Of a stretch of DNA of 64,000 nt, positions 1 through 8,037 are shown in pieces (the first letter of the stretch is position 1; each line of letters starts with the position of its first letter). The position numbers were made by a program, and so were the translations under genes. Under the pieces are notes generated by a model. It was not told the DNA's origin, made no database searches, and saw only the letters and a program-made list of their open reading frames with translations. The stretch lies in assembly GCA_902535365.1 (NCBI GenBank), contig CACATF010000001.1, positions 194,077-258,076 of the forward strand. Reading direction: 5' to 3'. This DNA comes from an uncultured SAR86 cluster bacterium (GTDB taxonomy: Bacteria; Pseudomonadota; Gammaproteobacteria; Magnimaribacterales; TMED112).

Positions 1-1
1 A

Positions 2-376
2 GTAACTAATCCGGAATTTATTACCTTATCTTCTTATGATGATAGACCGCTTGTTGGGCAACCAGACGATATTTTAAATATCCAAATTGGTTATTATGGA
101 TCAGATGATTCAAGGCTAAGCTTAATTTATAACGACGTTGGTAACAGAATAAGAGAGCTTGGATCAGATGTGATACCAAATGTTATGGAAGATCTTCCAG
201 AAACCTTGGATATAGTTTACAAAAAAACATTTCAAGCCATTGATGGAAATTTAGATTTAACAATAAAGTTAAGAAATTTACTTGAGGAGCCTTATGAAGC
301 ATTGCAAGGCAATGAAGTTTATGAAACTTATTCATCATCATCCTCAATTTCTATAGGCTTGAAGTACAGTTATTAA
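2..376 (+). CDS. TonB-dependent receptor, C-terminal fragment (5' end outside window)
   Basis: The reading frame is open from base 2 to a TAA at 374-376, giving about 124 residues of a longer protein. The segment has the alternating polar/hydrophobic strands of an outer-membrane beta-barrel. Near its start a D-R-P-L-x-G-Q-P-D motif matches the last barrel strands of TonB-dependent receptors. It ends in an aromatic residue (K-Y-S-Y), the usual C-terminal outer-membrane signature. The substrate cannot be read from this fragment. The next gene (arsC-like) starts 2 nt after the stop, so receptor, arsC and aquaporin are probably one transcript. An internal ATG at 170 is not a plausible start because the receptor homology continues upstream of it. 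Confidence 0.8.
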   Translation, partial: VTNPEFITLSSYDDRPLVGQPDDILNIQIGYYGSDDSRLSLIYNDVGNRIRELGSDVIPNVMEDLPETLDIVYKKTFQAIDGNLDLTIKLRNLLEEPYEALQGNEVYETYSSSSSISIGLKYSY

Positions 377-378
377 TC

Positions 379-762
379 GTGAATACAGTTTTGTTTGTTT
401 GTGTTGAAAACGCATGCAGAAGTCAGCTAGCTGAGGCTATTGCTAATGCAAAATTTGGGGATTATTTAAAAGCTTTTTCAGCAGGCTCAAATCCTGCCAA
501 AATAGTTAATCCTAAAGCAGTTAGTTCTTTAGCTAGAAAAGGCATTGTTTTAAAAAATAAAAGACCAAAAAATGTCCTTGCATATGAAGGTCATGACTTT
601 GATTTTTGTGTAACCATGGGGTGTGGCGACGCCTGCCCAGCATTTCTATCTTCGGTTAAAATTGATTGGAACATCCCAGATCCAAAACATATGAATGATT
701 TTGAATTTGATCAAATAAGAGACCTGATAGAAAAGAAAATCGTTGAAGATCTTATAAAATGA
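379..762 (+). CDS. arsC: Arsenate reductase, LMW-phosphatase type
   Basis: This 127-residue protein has the low-molecular-weight phosphatase fold. The P-loop C-x5-R lies at C8-R14 (V-C-V-E-N-A-C-R-S). Two further cysteines, C82 and C86, resemble the C10/C82/C89 relay of thioredoxin-coupled ArsC, and a D-P pair near residue 101 matches the general acid. Known role of the family: reduction of arsenate to arsenite in the cytoplasm. The start codon is GTG, 2 nt after the preceding receptor gene, and the stop overlaps the aquaporin start by 4 nt (ATGA). The aquaporin neighbour supports an arsenic role. A protein tyrosine phosphatase is the alternative, but the extra cysteines argue against it. Confidence 0.82.
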   Translation: MNTVLFVCVENACRSQLAEAIANAKFGDYLKAFSAGSNPAKIVNPKAVSSLARKGIVLKNKRPKNVLAYEGHDFDFCVTMGCGDACPAFLSSVKIDWNIPDPKHMNDFEFDQIRDLIEKKIVEDLIK

Positions 763-1400
763 CAGCTTTAAGAAAAAAGATTTTTTCAGAGTTTTTAGGC
801 ACAGCAGCATTGGTTGGAGTTGTAGTGGGCTCAGGGATAATGGCAGAGAATTTAGCATCAGGAAATATTGCTATAGCATTATTGGCTAACGCACTAGCAA
901 CTTTTTGGGGGTTGTATTTCTTAATCACTTGTCTAGGTCAATTTAGTGCCCATTTTAATCCCGCAGTATCTTTAATATTTTTAATAAAGAAAGATCTCGA
1001 TATTAAAACTTTTCTATGTTTCATAGTTTTTCAAACTTTGGGAGCGATATGCGGAGCATTGTTAGCCAATGCAATGTTTGATTTGGATATTTTTCAAATA
1101 TCAGAAAAAATTCGTATAGGCTCTAACTTGTGGCTTAGCGAAATAGTTGCCACAGCAGGCTTGATCCTAATAATTTTACTTTCTCCAAAAGAAAAAACTG
1201 CAATTATGGTAGCCTCTTACATTGGGGCCGCATACTGGTTTACATCTTCCACATCTTTTGCAAATCCAGCAGTGACTATTGGAAGAGTTTTTTCAGATAC
1301 ATTCACAGGCATTGAGCCTTACAGTGCTATTTATTTTGTTCTATATCAACTGCTTGGTGCATTGGTGGGAATGTTAATTTTTTCATTTATGAAAAAGTAA
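759..1400 (+). CDS. Aquaporin / MIP-family channel, probable arsenite exit channel (AqpS-like)
   Basis: This 213-residue membrane protein carries both MIP-family NPA boxes: N67-P68-A69 in H-F-N-P-A-V and N169-P170-A171 in A-N-P-A-V-T-I-G-R, with the filter arginine at R176. About six hydrophobic segments are visible. The start overlaps the arsC stop by 4 nt, indicating translational coupling. In Sinorhizobium meliloti the aquaglyceroporin AqpS sits beside arsC and releases arsenite made by ArsC; the same function is inferred here. No arsB, acr3 or arsR is seen in the window. A general glycerol or water channel remains possible. Confidence 0.82.
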   Translation: MTALRKKIFSEFLGTAALVGVVVGSGIMAENLASGNIAIALLANALATFWGLYFLITCLGQFSAHFNPAVSLIFLIKKDLDIKTFLCFIVFQTLGAICGALLANAMFDLDIFQISEKIRIGSNLWLSEIVATAGLILIILLSPKEKTAIMVASYIGAAYWFTSSTSFANPAVTIGRVFSDTFTGIEPYSAIYFVLYQLLGALVGMLIFSFMKK

Positions 1401-1441
1401 CAATTCTTAATATTTTTTAAAAAAATCATTATGATGCATAC

Positions 1442-2533
1442 ATGAAGTTGCGTGCCTTTATTTTACTTTTAATTTCAATTCAATCTGCTGTACTAGCAGC
1501 AGATTACAATATTTCTCAATTAGGAAAGCGTTTTGATGATCCATGGAGTCTAGCCTTTATAAGTGAAGATAAGTTTCTTCTTGCAGAACTAACTGGTGAG
1601 CTCAAAGTAGTTAATTACACAACTGGTGAAGTTGAGGCGCTTATCTCAAATGTTCCAGAGGTAGTGTATGCAAGCCAAGGCGGTTTAGCAGATGTAATCA
1701 TTGATGATGCATTTGCTTTTACTCAACAAATCTACATGAGTTATTCGGCTAGAGATGCTGATCAAAATAACCAGATAACTTTATTTGTAGCTCGAGCAAA
1801 ACTCGTTGAAAATGCTCTTCAAGATGTCGAAGTTATCTTTAAAGCTCAAGCCCCTAGACGCATACCTATGCACCTTGGAGCAAAGATGGTTATTTTGACC
1901 GATGGCACTTTATTGATAGCTAGTGGAGATGGTTATGACTACCGTGAGGCCGCTCAATATCTTGATAATCATTTTGGAAAGATGATCAGGATTAATAAAG
2001 ATGGCTCTGTGCCAGAGGACAATCCTTTCGTAGACGATGAAAATGCATTACCTGAAATTTTTTCTTATGGTCATCGAAATATGCAAGGATTGCTTGTTGA
2101 TGAAAATGGAACGATTTGGGAACATGAGCATGGTCCAAAAGGCGGTGATGAGATCAACATTTTAGAACCTGGTTTGAATTATGGTTGGCCTGCTATTTGT
2201 TATTGTGTAGATTACTCTGGCGCACAAATTACACCATTTACTGAAAAAGAAGGGATGGAACAACCGCTCAAATATTGGCGCCCATCAATTGCTCCATCAG
2301 GTTTCATGCTTTACGCAGGGAAAGAGTTTCCTGAGTGGCAAGGGGATCTATTTTTATCTGCATTGGCTTCGCGTGATGTTAGACGAGTAAGTACTGATTT
2401 TAGTGAAAACTCAGAAGAGGTACTTTTTTCAGAATTAAAAGCAAGAGTCAGAAATATATACGAAGCTCCTGATGGAAAAATTTTATTATTGCTTGATGGT
2501 CCAGATGGCAGAATTATGAAAATATCAAAATAG
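1442..2533 (+). CDS. PQQ-dependent sugar dehydrogenase (GSDH/sorbosone dehydrogenase family)
   Basis: This 363-residue protein has a signal peptide (about residues 1-19, ending A-L-A-A) and is probably periplasmic. Family motifs are clear: an N-terminal D-D-P-W-S-L-A-F, a mid-protein G-D-G-x-D-Y-R-E-A-A-Q followed by G-K-M-I-R-I-N-K-D-G, then S-Y-G-H-R-N-M-Q-G-L and H-G-P-K-G-G-D-E-I-N with N-Y-G-W-P. These form the six-bladed propeller of soluble glucose dehydrogenase / YliI-type enzymes, which oxidise aldose sugars with PQQ. The substrate is not predictable and PQQ synthesis genes are not in the window. A TATGAT hexamer lies 6 nt before the ATG and no Shine-Dalgarno is seen. Confidence 0.85.
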   Translation: MKLRAFILLLISIQSAVLAADYNISQLGKRFDDPWSLAFISEDKFLLAELTGELKVVNYTTGEVEALISNVPEVVYASQGGLADVIIDDAFAFTQQIYMSYSARDADQNNQITLFVARAKLVENALQDVEVIFKAQAPRRIPMHLGAKMVILTDGTLLIASGDGYDYREAAQYLDNHFGKMIRINKDGSVPEDNPFVDDENALPEIFSYGHRNMQGLLVDENGTIWEHEHGPKGGDEINILEPGLNYGWPAICYCVDYSGAQITPFTEKEGMEQPLKYWRPSIAPSGFMLYAGKEFPEWQGDLFLSALASRDVRRVSTDFSENSEEVLFSELKARVRNIYEAPDGKILLLLDGPDGRIMKISK

Positions 2534-2534
2534 C

Positions 2535-3353
2535 ATGGGCTTTCTAAGACACCCGATTGCAATTTTTACCTCTGCTGCTGTAGCAACTATCTGCATTACT
2601 CCAGTAACATCAGTATCGAATCTATTCTGGCTTATCTCAGCTGATATGCCAGTAACTTTGTGGACATGGCTGAGCATTATTTTTCAGGATTTTTTTAATT
2701 TAGGAATTCCACTGCTTTTAATCTTTGCTATTGGCTTTTCAATTGCGTTTGCCGTGGCAAGGCTGTTGATTATTCTCTTTAAATTGCCACCCAAATTCAT
2801 GTATGGTCTAGCAGCAGCTACAGCTATTGCTACGGCACTATTTCTCATGGTTGAATTGATATATAAAACACACCCAATTGCTGGCAACAGAACAATTATC
2901 GGGTCATTATTTCATGTAATCGGCGGATATATTGGAGGATTAGTTTTCTATAAAATGATAAATAAACCTGTAACTAAAGCATTAGTTGTAAGGTTCTTAG
3001 CATTCATACCATTTATCTTATTCGGCTCATCAGCTGTTACTTGGGTTTTTGATCCAATGCTTGCATCGTCATCCTTTGGTTTTGATTTTCAATCGTTAAG
3101 TGACTTTGGGAAAAATACGCTCATTAGAGATATGACAGCTTTTTTCCTTGGGGTATCAATATTTATGCTGCTTGGCATAATTAGTTTGAATCCTGTATGG
3201 TTTTTTTCTGTTGCCATTATGATGGGTTGTGCATCCGTGTTTAATCTAGTGGCAGTGTATTCATATGGAACTGAGCATAATTCAGCATTGGTTTTTGAAA
3301 TTGTAGTAGCGCTTTGGTATTCAATCCTAGGCTTATGGGTAAAAAGAACATAG
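2535..3353 (+). CDS. Integral membrane protein of unknown function
   Basis: This 272-residue protein has roughly eight hydrophobic helices and no recognised catalytic motif. It reads as two halves of about four helices each. The second half (about residues 145-272) recalls small four-helix DUF4345-like proteins, but that is a weak impression. It begins 1 nt after the sugar dehydrogenase stop, so the two are very likely co-transcribed. The start ATG lacks a strong ribosome-binding site, consistent with coupling to the upstream gene. No function is assigned. Confidence 0.7.
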   Translation: MGFLRHPIAIFTSAAVATICITPVTSVSNLFWLISADMPVTLWTWLSIIFQDFFNLGIPLLLIFAIGFSIAFAVARLLIILFKLPPKFMYGLAAATAIATALFLMVELIYKTHPIAGNRTIIGSLFHVIGGYIGGLVFYKMINKPVTKALVVRFLAFIPFILFGSSAVTWVFDPMLASSSFGFDFQSLSDFGKNTLIRDMTAFFLGVSIFMLLGIISLNPVWFFSVAIMMGCASVFNLVAVYSYGTEHNSALVFEIVVALWYSILGLWVKRT

Positions 3354-3390
3354 AAGTTGCTGAAAGCACCTAAAAATTTAAAATACTCTT

Positions 3391-4224
3391 ATGGTTAATA
3401 AGATTATATTCGCTTGCCTAGCTATCGTTATTTCAATTGTGGTTATCTTGCCAATGGCTTTGCATACAGCTGGACTTCATCCAAAGAATTCACATGACTT
3501 TAATTTTGATTACAACGATAAGAAGGCGTTAATTATTGCTACCAATCACGGAACCTTAAACAAACCTGGTGAAACATCAGGTAAAAAAACTGGACTTTAT
3601 TTATCTGAGCTTTCTGTACCTTATTACCATTTTGTTAATGCAGGGATGCAAGTTGATATTGCAAGCATTAAAGGAGGAATGATTCCTACTGAGCCAATAC
3701 CTTTTTTTATTAAAACAGATGAGGATAAAGCTTTTGAATCCGATGAGTTGACTAATAGTAAATTAGCTAATTCCTTAAAGATCGAGGATTTAAACTTTTC
3801 GGAATACTCAGTTATTTTTCTTTCAGGTGGCTGGGGCGCAGCTTATGATCTGGGTTACTCAGAAATATTGGGCGAAAAAATTTCAGATGCGTATCACAAC
3901 ACTGATGCTATCTTTGGCGGCATATGTCATGGCGTTTTGGGTTTTATTAGAGCAAAAACTAAAGATGGAAATATTTTAATAGCGGGCAGAAAAATGACAG
4001 GAGTGACAGATAAACAAGTGGATGAGCTTGGAATTTCTATAACCCCAATGCACCCAGAAACCGAACTCAAAAAAGCTGGGGCCTTGTTTGAAAGCGAAAC
4101 AAAATTTAGAGATGTGTTTGCAAATCACACTGTGGTTGATGATGAGAAAAGATTTGTAACATCGCAAAACCAAAATGGTGGCCACGATGTCAGCTATGCA
4201 ATTTTACAATTACTTGAAAATTAA
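3391..4224 (+). CDS. DJ-1/PfpI (class I glutamine amidotransferase-like) protein with N-terminal membrane segment
   Basis: This 277-residue protein begins with a hydrophobic segment (about residues 5-24), so it is probably anchored in, or exported across, the inner membrane. The remainder is a DJ-1/PfpI domain. The nucleophile elbow is F-G-G-I-C-H-G with C179-H180, and a conserved acidic residue in Y-L-S-E-L (E73) occupies the usual Glu position. Relatives include Hsp31-type glyoxalases/deglycases and stress proteins; the exact reaction cannot be told. It begins 37 nt after the previous membrane protein and ends 53 nt before tRNA-Ile. Confidence 0.8.
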   Translation: MVNKIIFACLAIVISIVVILPMALHTAGLHPKNSHDFNFDYNDKKALIIATNHGTLNKPGETSGKKTGLYLSELSVPYYHFVNAGMQVDIASIKGGMIPTEPIPFFIKTDEDKAFESDELTNSKLANSLKIEDLNFSEYSVIFLSGGWGAAYDLGYSEILGEKISDAYHNTDAIFGGICHGVLGFIRAKTKDGNILIAGRKMTGVTDKQVDELGISITPMHPETELKKAGALFESETKFRDVFANHTVVDDEKRFVTSQNQNGGHDVSYAILQLLEN

Positions 4225-4277
4225 TATTGTAAAAAGCTATCAAAAAACTGCTAAATAAATATAATATCTAGTTCTTT

Positions 4278-4354
<77 letters not shown>

Positions 4355-4397
4355 GTAATATAGATTTCCATTCCAAAAAAAACTATCCTTAAACTTA

Positions 4398-4480
4398 AGT
4401 GCAAAGGGGAGGCTATGCCTGAGATCTTTAAAGGAACCCTTTGAACCTGAACCATACAATGATGGCGGAGGAATTGCATG
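4398..4480 (+). promoter_or_regulatory. TPP riboswitch (THI element) controlling the thiamine-uptake operon
   Basis: The conserved TPP-aptamer blocks appear in order: GGGG-AGGC entering a GGC/GCC hairpin (4411-4419), CTGAGA (4419-4424), ACCCTTTGAACCTGA (4436-4450), hairpin CCAT/ATGG (4452-4465), and the 3' block CGGAGGAA (4466-4473). The Shine-Dalgarno GGAGG (4467-4471) is part of that 3' block. The closing helix can form between GTGCAA (4399-4404) and TTGCAT (4474-4479), which includes the first two bases of the start codon at 4478. This predicts that TPP binding blocks translation directly, with no separate expression platform. The helix is inferred by eye. Confidence 0.9.
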
Positions 4481-6565
4481 AATAACATCATATATTGTCT
4501 ATATATTCTCGTTCTACTAGTGTCTTCAAGCATATATGCTGAAGAAGTTGAAGAAATAATCATTAAAGCAGACTGGCGCGAAGCACCTATTACAGACGGT
4601 GATACAAGCACCTTTGTGTTAAGTGACAATGAAATCAAAGCACAACCAATAAAACATTTTGAGAACTTGTCGTATCTTATCCCAAATTTAAATTTTGCTG
4701 CAAGTGATTCAAGGGCTAGGTATTTTCAAATTAGAGGTATAGGTGAAAGATCAGGTTATCTTGGTACACCTAACTCTTCTGTTGGTTTTTTAATTGATGA
4801 TGTTGATTACTCAGGGCAAGGTGGTATCGCTACTTTGTTTGATGTCGATCAAATTGAAGTCATTAGAGGTCCACAGGCATCAAGAATTGGTGCCAATGCT
4901 CTTGCTGGGCTAATTTACATTAAAACAAAAGAACCAACGGAAGAATTTGAAGCTAGTTCAGAAATAAATCTTGGATCTTATAACACTCAAAGTGCTGGCA
5001 TGGCATTAAGTGGACCAGTGACAAAAAATAAAGACGTTAAATTTCGTTTTGTTGTTCGTCAGGATCAGTCCGATGGATTTCGTAAAAATTTGTTTTTAAA
5101 TAAATCAGATACATCTAGAAAAGATGAATTAACCCTTAGATTAAAAATTGATTTTGAACTATCAGAAACAAGTAACAGCAAACTACTTTTGAGTTCTGTC
5201 GATATGGATGATCCTGCAGATATATGGACCATAGACAATTCACTCAATACATTGTCAGACAGACCAGGCATGGACTCACAGAAAACTGATACGCTGGGCT
5301 ACAAATACTTTAAAAAATTTGATCAGTTTGAATTGCAAAGCTTCACAAGTACCACTGATACATTTGTAGTATTTAGTTATGATGCAGATTGGGGAAATTC
5401 TGAATCCCATGCTCCTTATACTTACGACTATTTTTCAGAGACCTTGCGAGATAGGCAATCATTTAATCAAGAGTTTAGGTTGGTTTCCAATTCAAATAAT
5501 CTGCCCTTCAGTTGGGTATTGGGTACAACATTTCTATCGCTCGATGAAACAAATGATAGGCAAGATGATGGAATATATGGAGATCCCTCTGATCCATTTG
5601 GGCCGTATGAAAGCCTAACCATATCGAGCAGTGATTACAGCTCTAATAATTTATCTTTTTTTGGAAACATTGATTATGAGCTAGCTAAAGATTTAGTTAT
5701 TTCATTGGGGATAAGAGCAGAAGAATGGAAAGCCAAATATTCAGATACTAATAATGAAAACTTTAATCTTTCCAATGATATGTTTGGAGGCAAGGTATCT
5801 GTGAGTTATCTGATGGAGAACATTGGAAATGCATATTTAAGTTACGCGAAGGGTTATAAACAAGGGGGATTTAACGTAGGCCTAGGACTATTAGGACAAG
5901 TAGATCCAAATGAGCTTGAATATGACCCTGAATATTTAACAAATTATGAACTAGGCATTAATTCAAAGATCAGTGATTTTACAGATTTGAGCTTTAATAT
6001 TTTTTACTCCCAGAGAGAGGATCAGCAGGTATTAATTTCAACACAAGTTGACCCAAATGACCCCAACACTTTTGTCTATTTAACTCAAAATGCCGCAGAG
6101 GGCCTGAATTATGGGTTTGAAGGATCAATCGATACGCAATTAAATGACGCATTGTCACTATTCCTAAATCTGGGGTATCTGGAGACCGAAATCAAAAATT
6201 GGGCTTCAAGACCTGATATTGAGGGGAGAGAACAAGCACACGCACCAAAGTATAGTTTTTCTACTGGAGTAGAATATTATTTCCAAGAAAATACTTCATT
6301 TGAAATTAACTTCTTAGGTAAAAGTGGTTTCTACTATTCAGATTCACATAACAATAAGTCTGACTCATACGTTTTAACAAATGCAGCTCTTCGTCATAGC
6401 GTTGATAACTGGGTAATTGATGTATGGGTGCAAAATCTATTCGATGAATATTACTCAACAAGAGGGTTCTTTTTTGGAAATGAAGCGCCTGACTTTATTG
6501 ATACTCTTTATAGAAGACACGGGGATCCAAGACACTTTGGGTTGTCTGTAAGATATGATTTCTGA
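4478..6565 (+). CDS. TonB-dependent receptor, probable thiamine outer-membrane transporter
   Basis: This 695-residue receptor has a signal peptide (about 1-21), a plug domain with R-G-I-G (around residue 83) and the I-E-V-I-R-G-P-Q-A-S motif, and a 22-strand-type barrel ending R-Y-D-F. No clear TonB box was identified, although E-E-I-I-I-K just after the signal is a candidate. Position directly after a TPP riboswitch and overlap by 11 nt with a PnuC-type transporter indicate import of thiamine or a thiamine derivative. THI-element-regulated receptors of this kind are known in other Gram-negative bacteria. The start is set by GGAGG 6 nt upstream inside the aptamer. Confidence 0.88.
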   Translation: MNNIIYCLYILVLLVSSSIYAEEVEEIIIKADWREAPITDGDTSTFVLSDNEIKAQPIKHFENLSYLIPNLNFAASDSRARYFQIRGIGERSGYLGTPNSSVGFLIDDVDYSGQGGIATLFDVDQIEVIRGPQASRIGANALAGLIYIKTKEPTEEFEASSEINLGSYNTQSAGMALSGPVTKNKDVKFRFVVRQDQSDGFRKNLFLNKSDTSRKDELTLRLKIDFELSETSNSKLLLSSVDMDDPADIWTIDNSLNTLSDRPGMDSQKTDTLGYKYFKKFDQFELQSFTSTTDTFVVFSYDADWGNSESHAPYTYDYFSETLRDRQSFNQEFRLVSNSNNLPFSWVLGTTFLSLDETNDRQDDGIYGDPSDPFGPYESLTISSSDYSSNNLSFFGNIDYELAKDLVISLGIRAEEWKAKYSDTNNENFNLSNDMFGGKVSVSYLMENIGNAYLSYAKGYKQGGFNVGLGLLGQVDPNELEYDPEYLTNYELGINSKISDFTDLSFNIFYSQREDQQVLISTQVDPNDPNTFVYLTQNAAEGLNYGFEGSIDTQLNDALSLFLNLGYLETEIKNWASRPDIEGREQAHAPKYSFSTGVEYYFQENTSFEINFLGKSGFYYSDSHNNKSDSYVLTNAALRHSVDNWVIDVWVQNLFDEYYSTRGFFFGNEAPDFIDTLYRRHGDPRHFGLSVRYDF

Positions 6566-7136
6566 TCTATTAAATTCAATATGGTTTGAAGTCTTTGCAG
6601 CATTCTTGGCCATAACATATTTGGTTTTAGCAATGCAGCAAGATATTAGGTGTTGGATAGCATGGATCATAAGTTCAGTCATGTATTTCTTTGTCATGCT
6701 TACAGCTGGACTGGTAATGGAGGCTGCCCTTCAAATCTTTTATTTAATTATGGGGCTATATGGATGGAGTCAATGGAAGCGTAAAGCATCATCTCAAAGT
6801 TCAAATATTAAAACATGGACTTTGCGGCAACATTTTTCTGCACTAAGTCTGCTTTTTGTGGCTGTTGTTTGTTTTGGCTACCTGCTTACAGCAAATACAA
6901 ATGCTGTATCACCATATATCGACTCATTTACAACATGGGGAGCCATCTTAGCTACCTATATGGTTGCAAAAAAAGTGCTTGAGAATTGGATCTATTGGTT
7001 CGTAGTTGATTTTGTATCTGTGTTCCTATTCTTGAGCAGAGAGCTTTATCCAACTGCTATTTTATTTGTTATATATTTAATAATTATTGTATTTGGCTAT
7101 AAGGCTTGGTTGAAATCAATGAGTACGCATGAGTAA
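6555..7136 (+). CDS. pnuT: PnuC-family transporter, probable thiamine transporter PnuT
   Basis: This 193-residue inner-membrane protein has about seven hydrophobic helices. Two PnuC-family signatures are clear: Y-G-W-S-Q-W-K-R near residue 75 and the segment E-N-W-I-Y-W-F-V-V-D near residue 150. PnuC proteins import nicotinamide riboside. PnuT relatives, often under TPP riboswitches, import thiamine by facilitated diffusion with trapping by phosphorylation. The gene overlaps the receptor by 11 nt and the kinase by 8 nt, so all three should be co-translated. Specificity for thiamine rather than nicotinamide riboside is inferred from the riboswitch and neighbours. Confidence 0.87.
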   Translation: MISDLLNSIWFEVFAAFLAITYLVLAMQQDIRCWIAWIISSVMYFFVMLTAGLVMEAALQIFYLIMGLYGWSQWKRKASSQSSNIKTWTLRQHFSALSLLFVAVVCFGYLLTANTNAVSPYIDSFTTWGAILATYMVAKKVLENWIYWFVVDFVSVFLFLSRELYPTAILFVIYLIIIVFGYKAWLKSMSTHE

Positions 7137-7932
7137 TATTGAGAATTTTCTTAACACAGCTAAAAAAGATATTGCTTTAATAAAAACTATTCAGAAAACA
7201 AAATTTTCAGAGGTTTATGAGTGCAGGTTAGATGGTAAGGATGCAGTTCTCAAAATTAAAACGGACTGTACCTTTGAAAACGAGATTGGTGTTGAAGAAA
7301 TAATTGTTGATCAACTTCATAAACTTAATTTAGCACCGCAGATTCTACATGCTGATACGGAAAAAAAAGTAGTGATATACGAAAAAGTGGTTGGTTCTGA
7401 TTTGAGCACAGTTTCTAAAGCAAACATTATCTCTAAATGCGCAAAGCAGCTTAAAAAACTTCATAACTCAAATATTGTTTGTGACGATTGTGGTTCATTC
7501 GAGAACAAAATTAAGAAATATGAGCATGCCATTGCTCAAAACTCTCCAAACTCATTATGTCGAAGTGCATTCAAGTTTATTTATGAGTTAGTAGCAAGGG
7601 ATAAACATCAAGTGTTTTGTCATAATGATTTGAACTTATCCAACATAATGTATTCAGATGATATTTTTTTCATTGATTGGGATTATGCCGGTTTCAATCA
7701 TCCTTATTTTGACCTCGCTCTACTATTCAATGCTATGAATTTAACAAGCAATGAAGAATATAACTTCTTAAGCATCTATGCCGATCAGGAAAATGATATT
7801 GATCACGAATTGTTAAAAGAATATAAAAAAATGTCTTTGTACGTTGAATACCTATGGATTGTTGTAACATCTAGCCAAGAAAACCCCAAATACGTCACTC
7901 GTTTTGATGAGTTAAGCGCTCTTCTTCGATAG
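7129..7932 (+). CDS. Aminoglycoside/choline kinase-fold protein, probable thiamine kinase
   Basis: This 267-residue protein has the APH/choline-kinase fold: catalytic loop H165-N166-D167 followed by N172, and the metal-binding I-D-W-D-Y-A-G motif at about 182-188. ThiK (YcfN) of E. coli belongs to this fold and phosphorylates thiamine to thiamine monophosphate. As the last gene of a riboswitch-controlled thiamine-uptake operon, it would trap imported thiamine and supply ThiL (encoded at 50625-51515) with substrate. Choline, ethanolamine or hydroxyethylthiazole kinase are alternatives that sequence alone cannot exclude. Confidence 0.8.
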   Translation: MSNIENFLNTAKKDIALIKTIQKTKFSEVYECRLDGKDAVLKIKTDCTFENEIGVEEIIVDQLHKLNLAPQILHADTEKKVVIYEKVVGSDLSTVSKANIISKCAKQLKKLHNSNIVCDDCGSFENKIKKYEHAIAQNSPNSLCRSAFKFIYELVARDKHQVFCHNDLNLSNIMYSDDIFFIDWDYAGFNHPYFDLALLFNAMNLTSNEEYNFLSIYADQENDIDHELLKEYKKMSLYVEYLWIVVTSSQENPKYVTRFDELSALLR

Positions 7933-7942
7933 GTTTTATATA

Positions 7943-7972
7943 TTTACATATCCCTTGCTTTTTACATATAAA
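7943..7972 (+). promoter_or_regulatory. Candidate sigma-70 promoter for the GAPDH gene
   Basis: TTTACA (7943-7948) and TATAAA (7967-7972) are separated by 18 nt, in the very AT-rich 105-nt gap before the GAPDH start at 8038. In such AT-rich DNA chance matches are common, so this is a weak call. Confidence 0.3.
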
Positions 7973-8037
7973 ATATTTATATTTATCTAAATTTTTATAA
8001 AAAAATTTACAAATAGTACTAATTAACATAAAAAACT

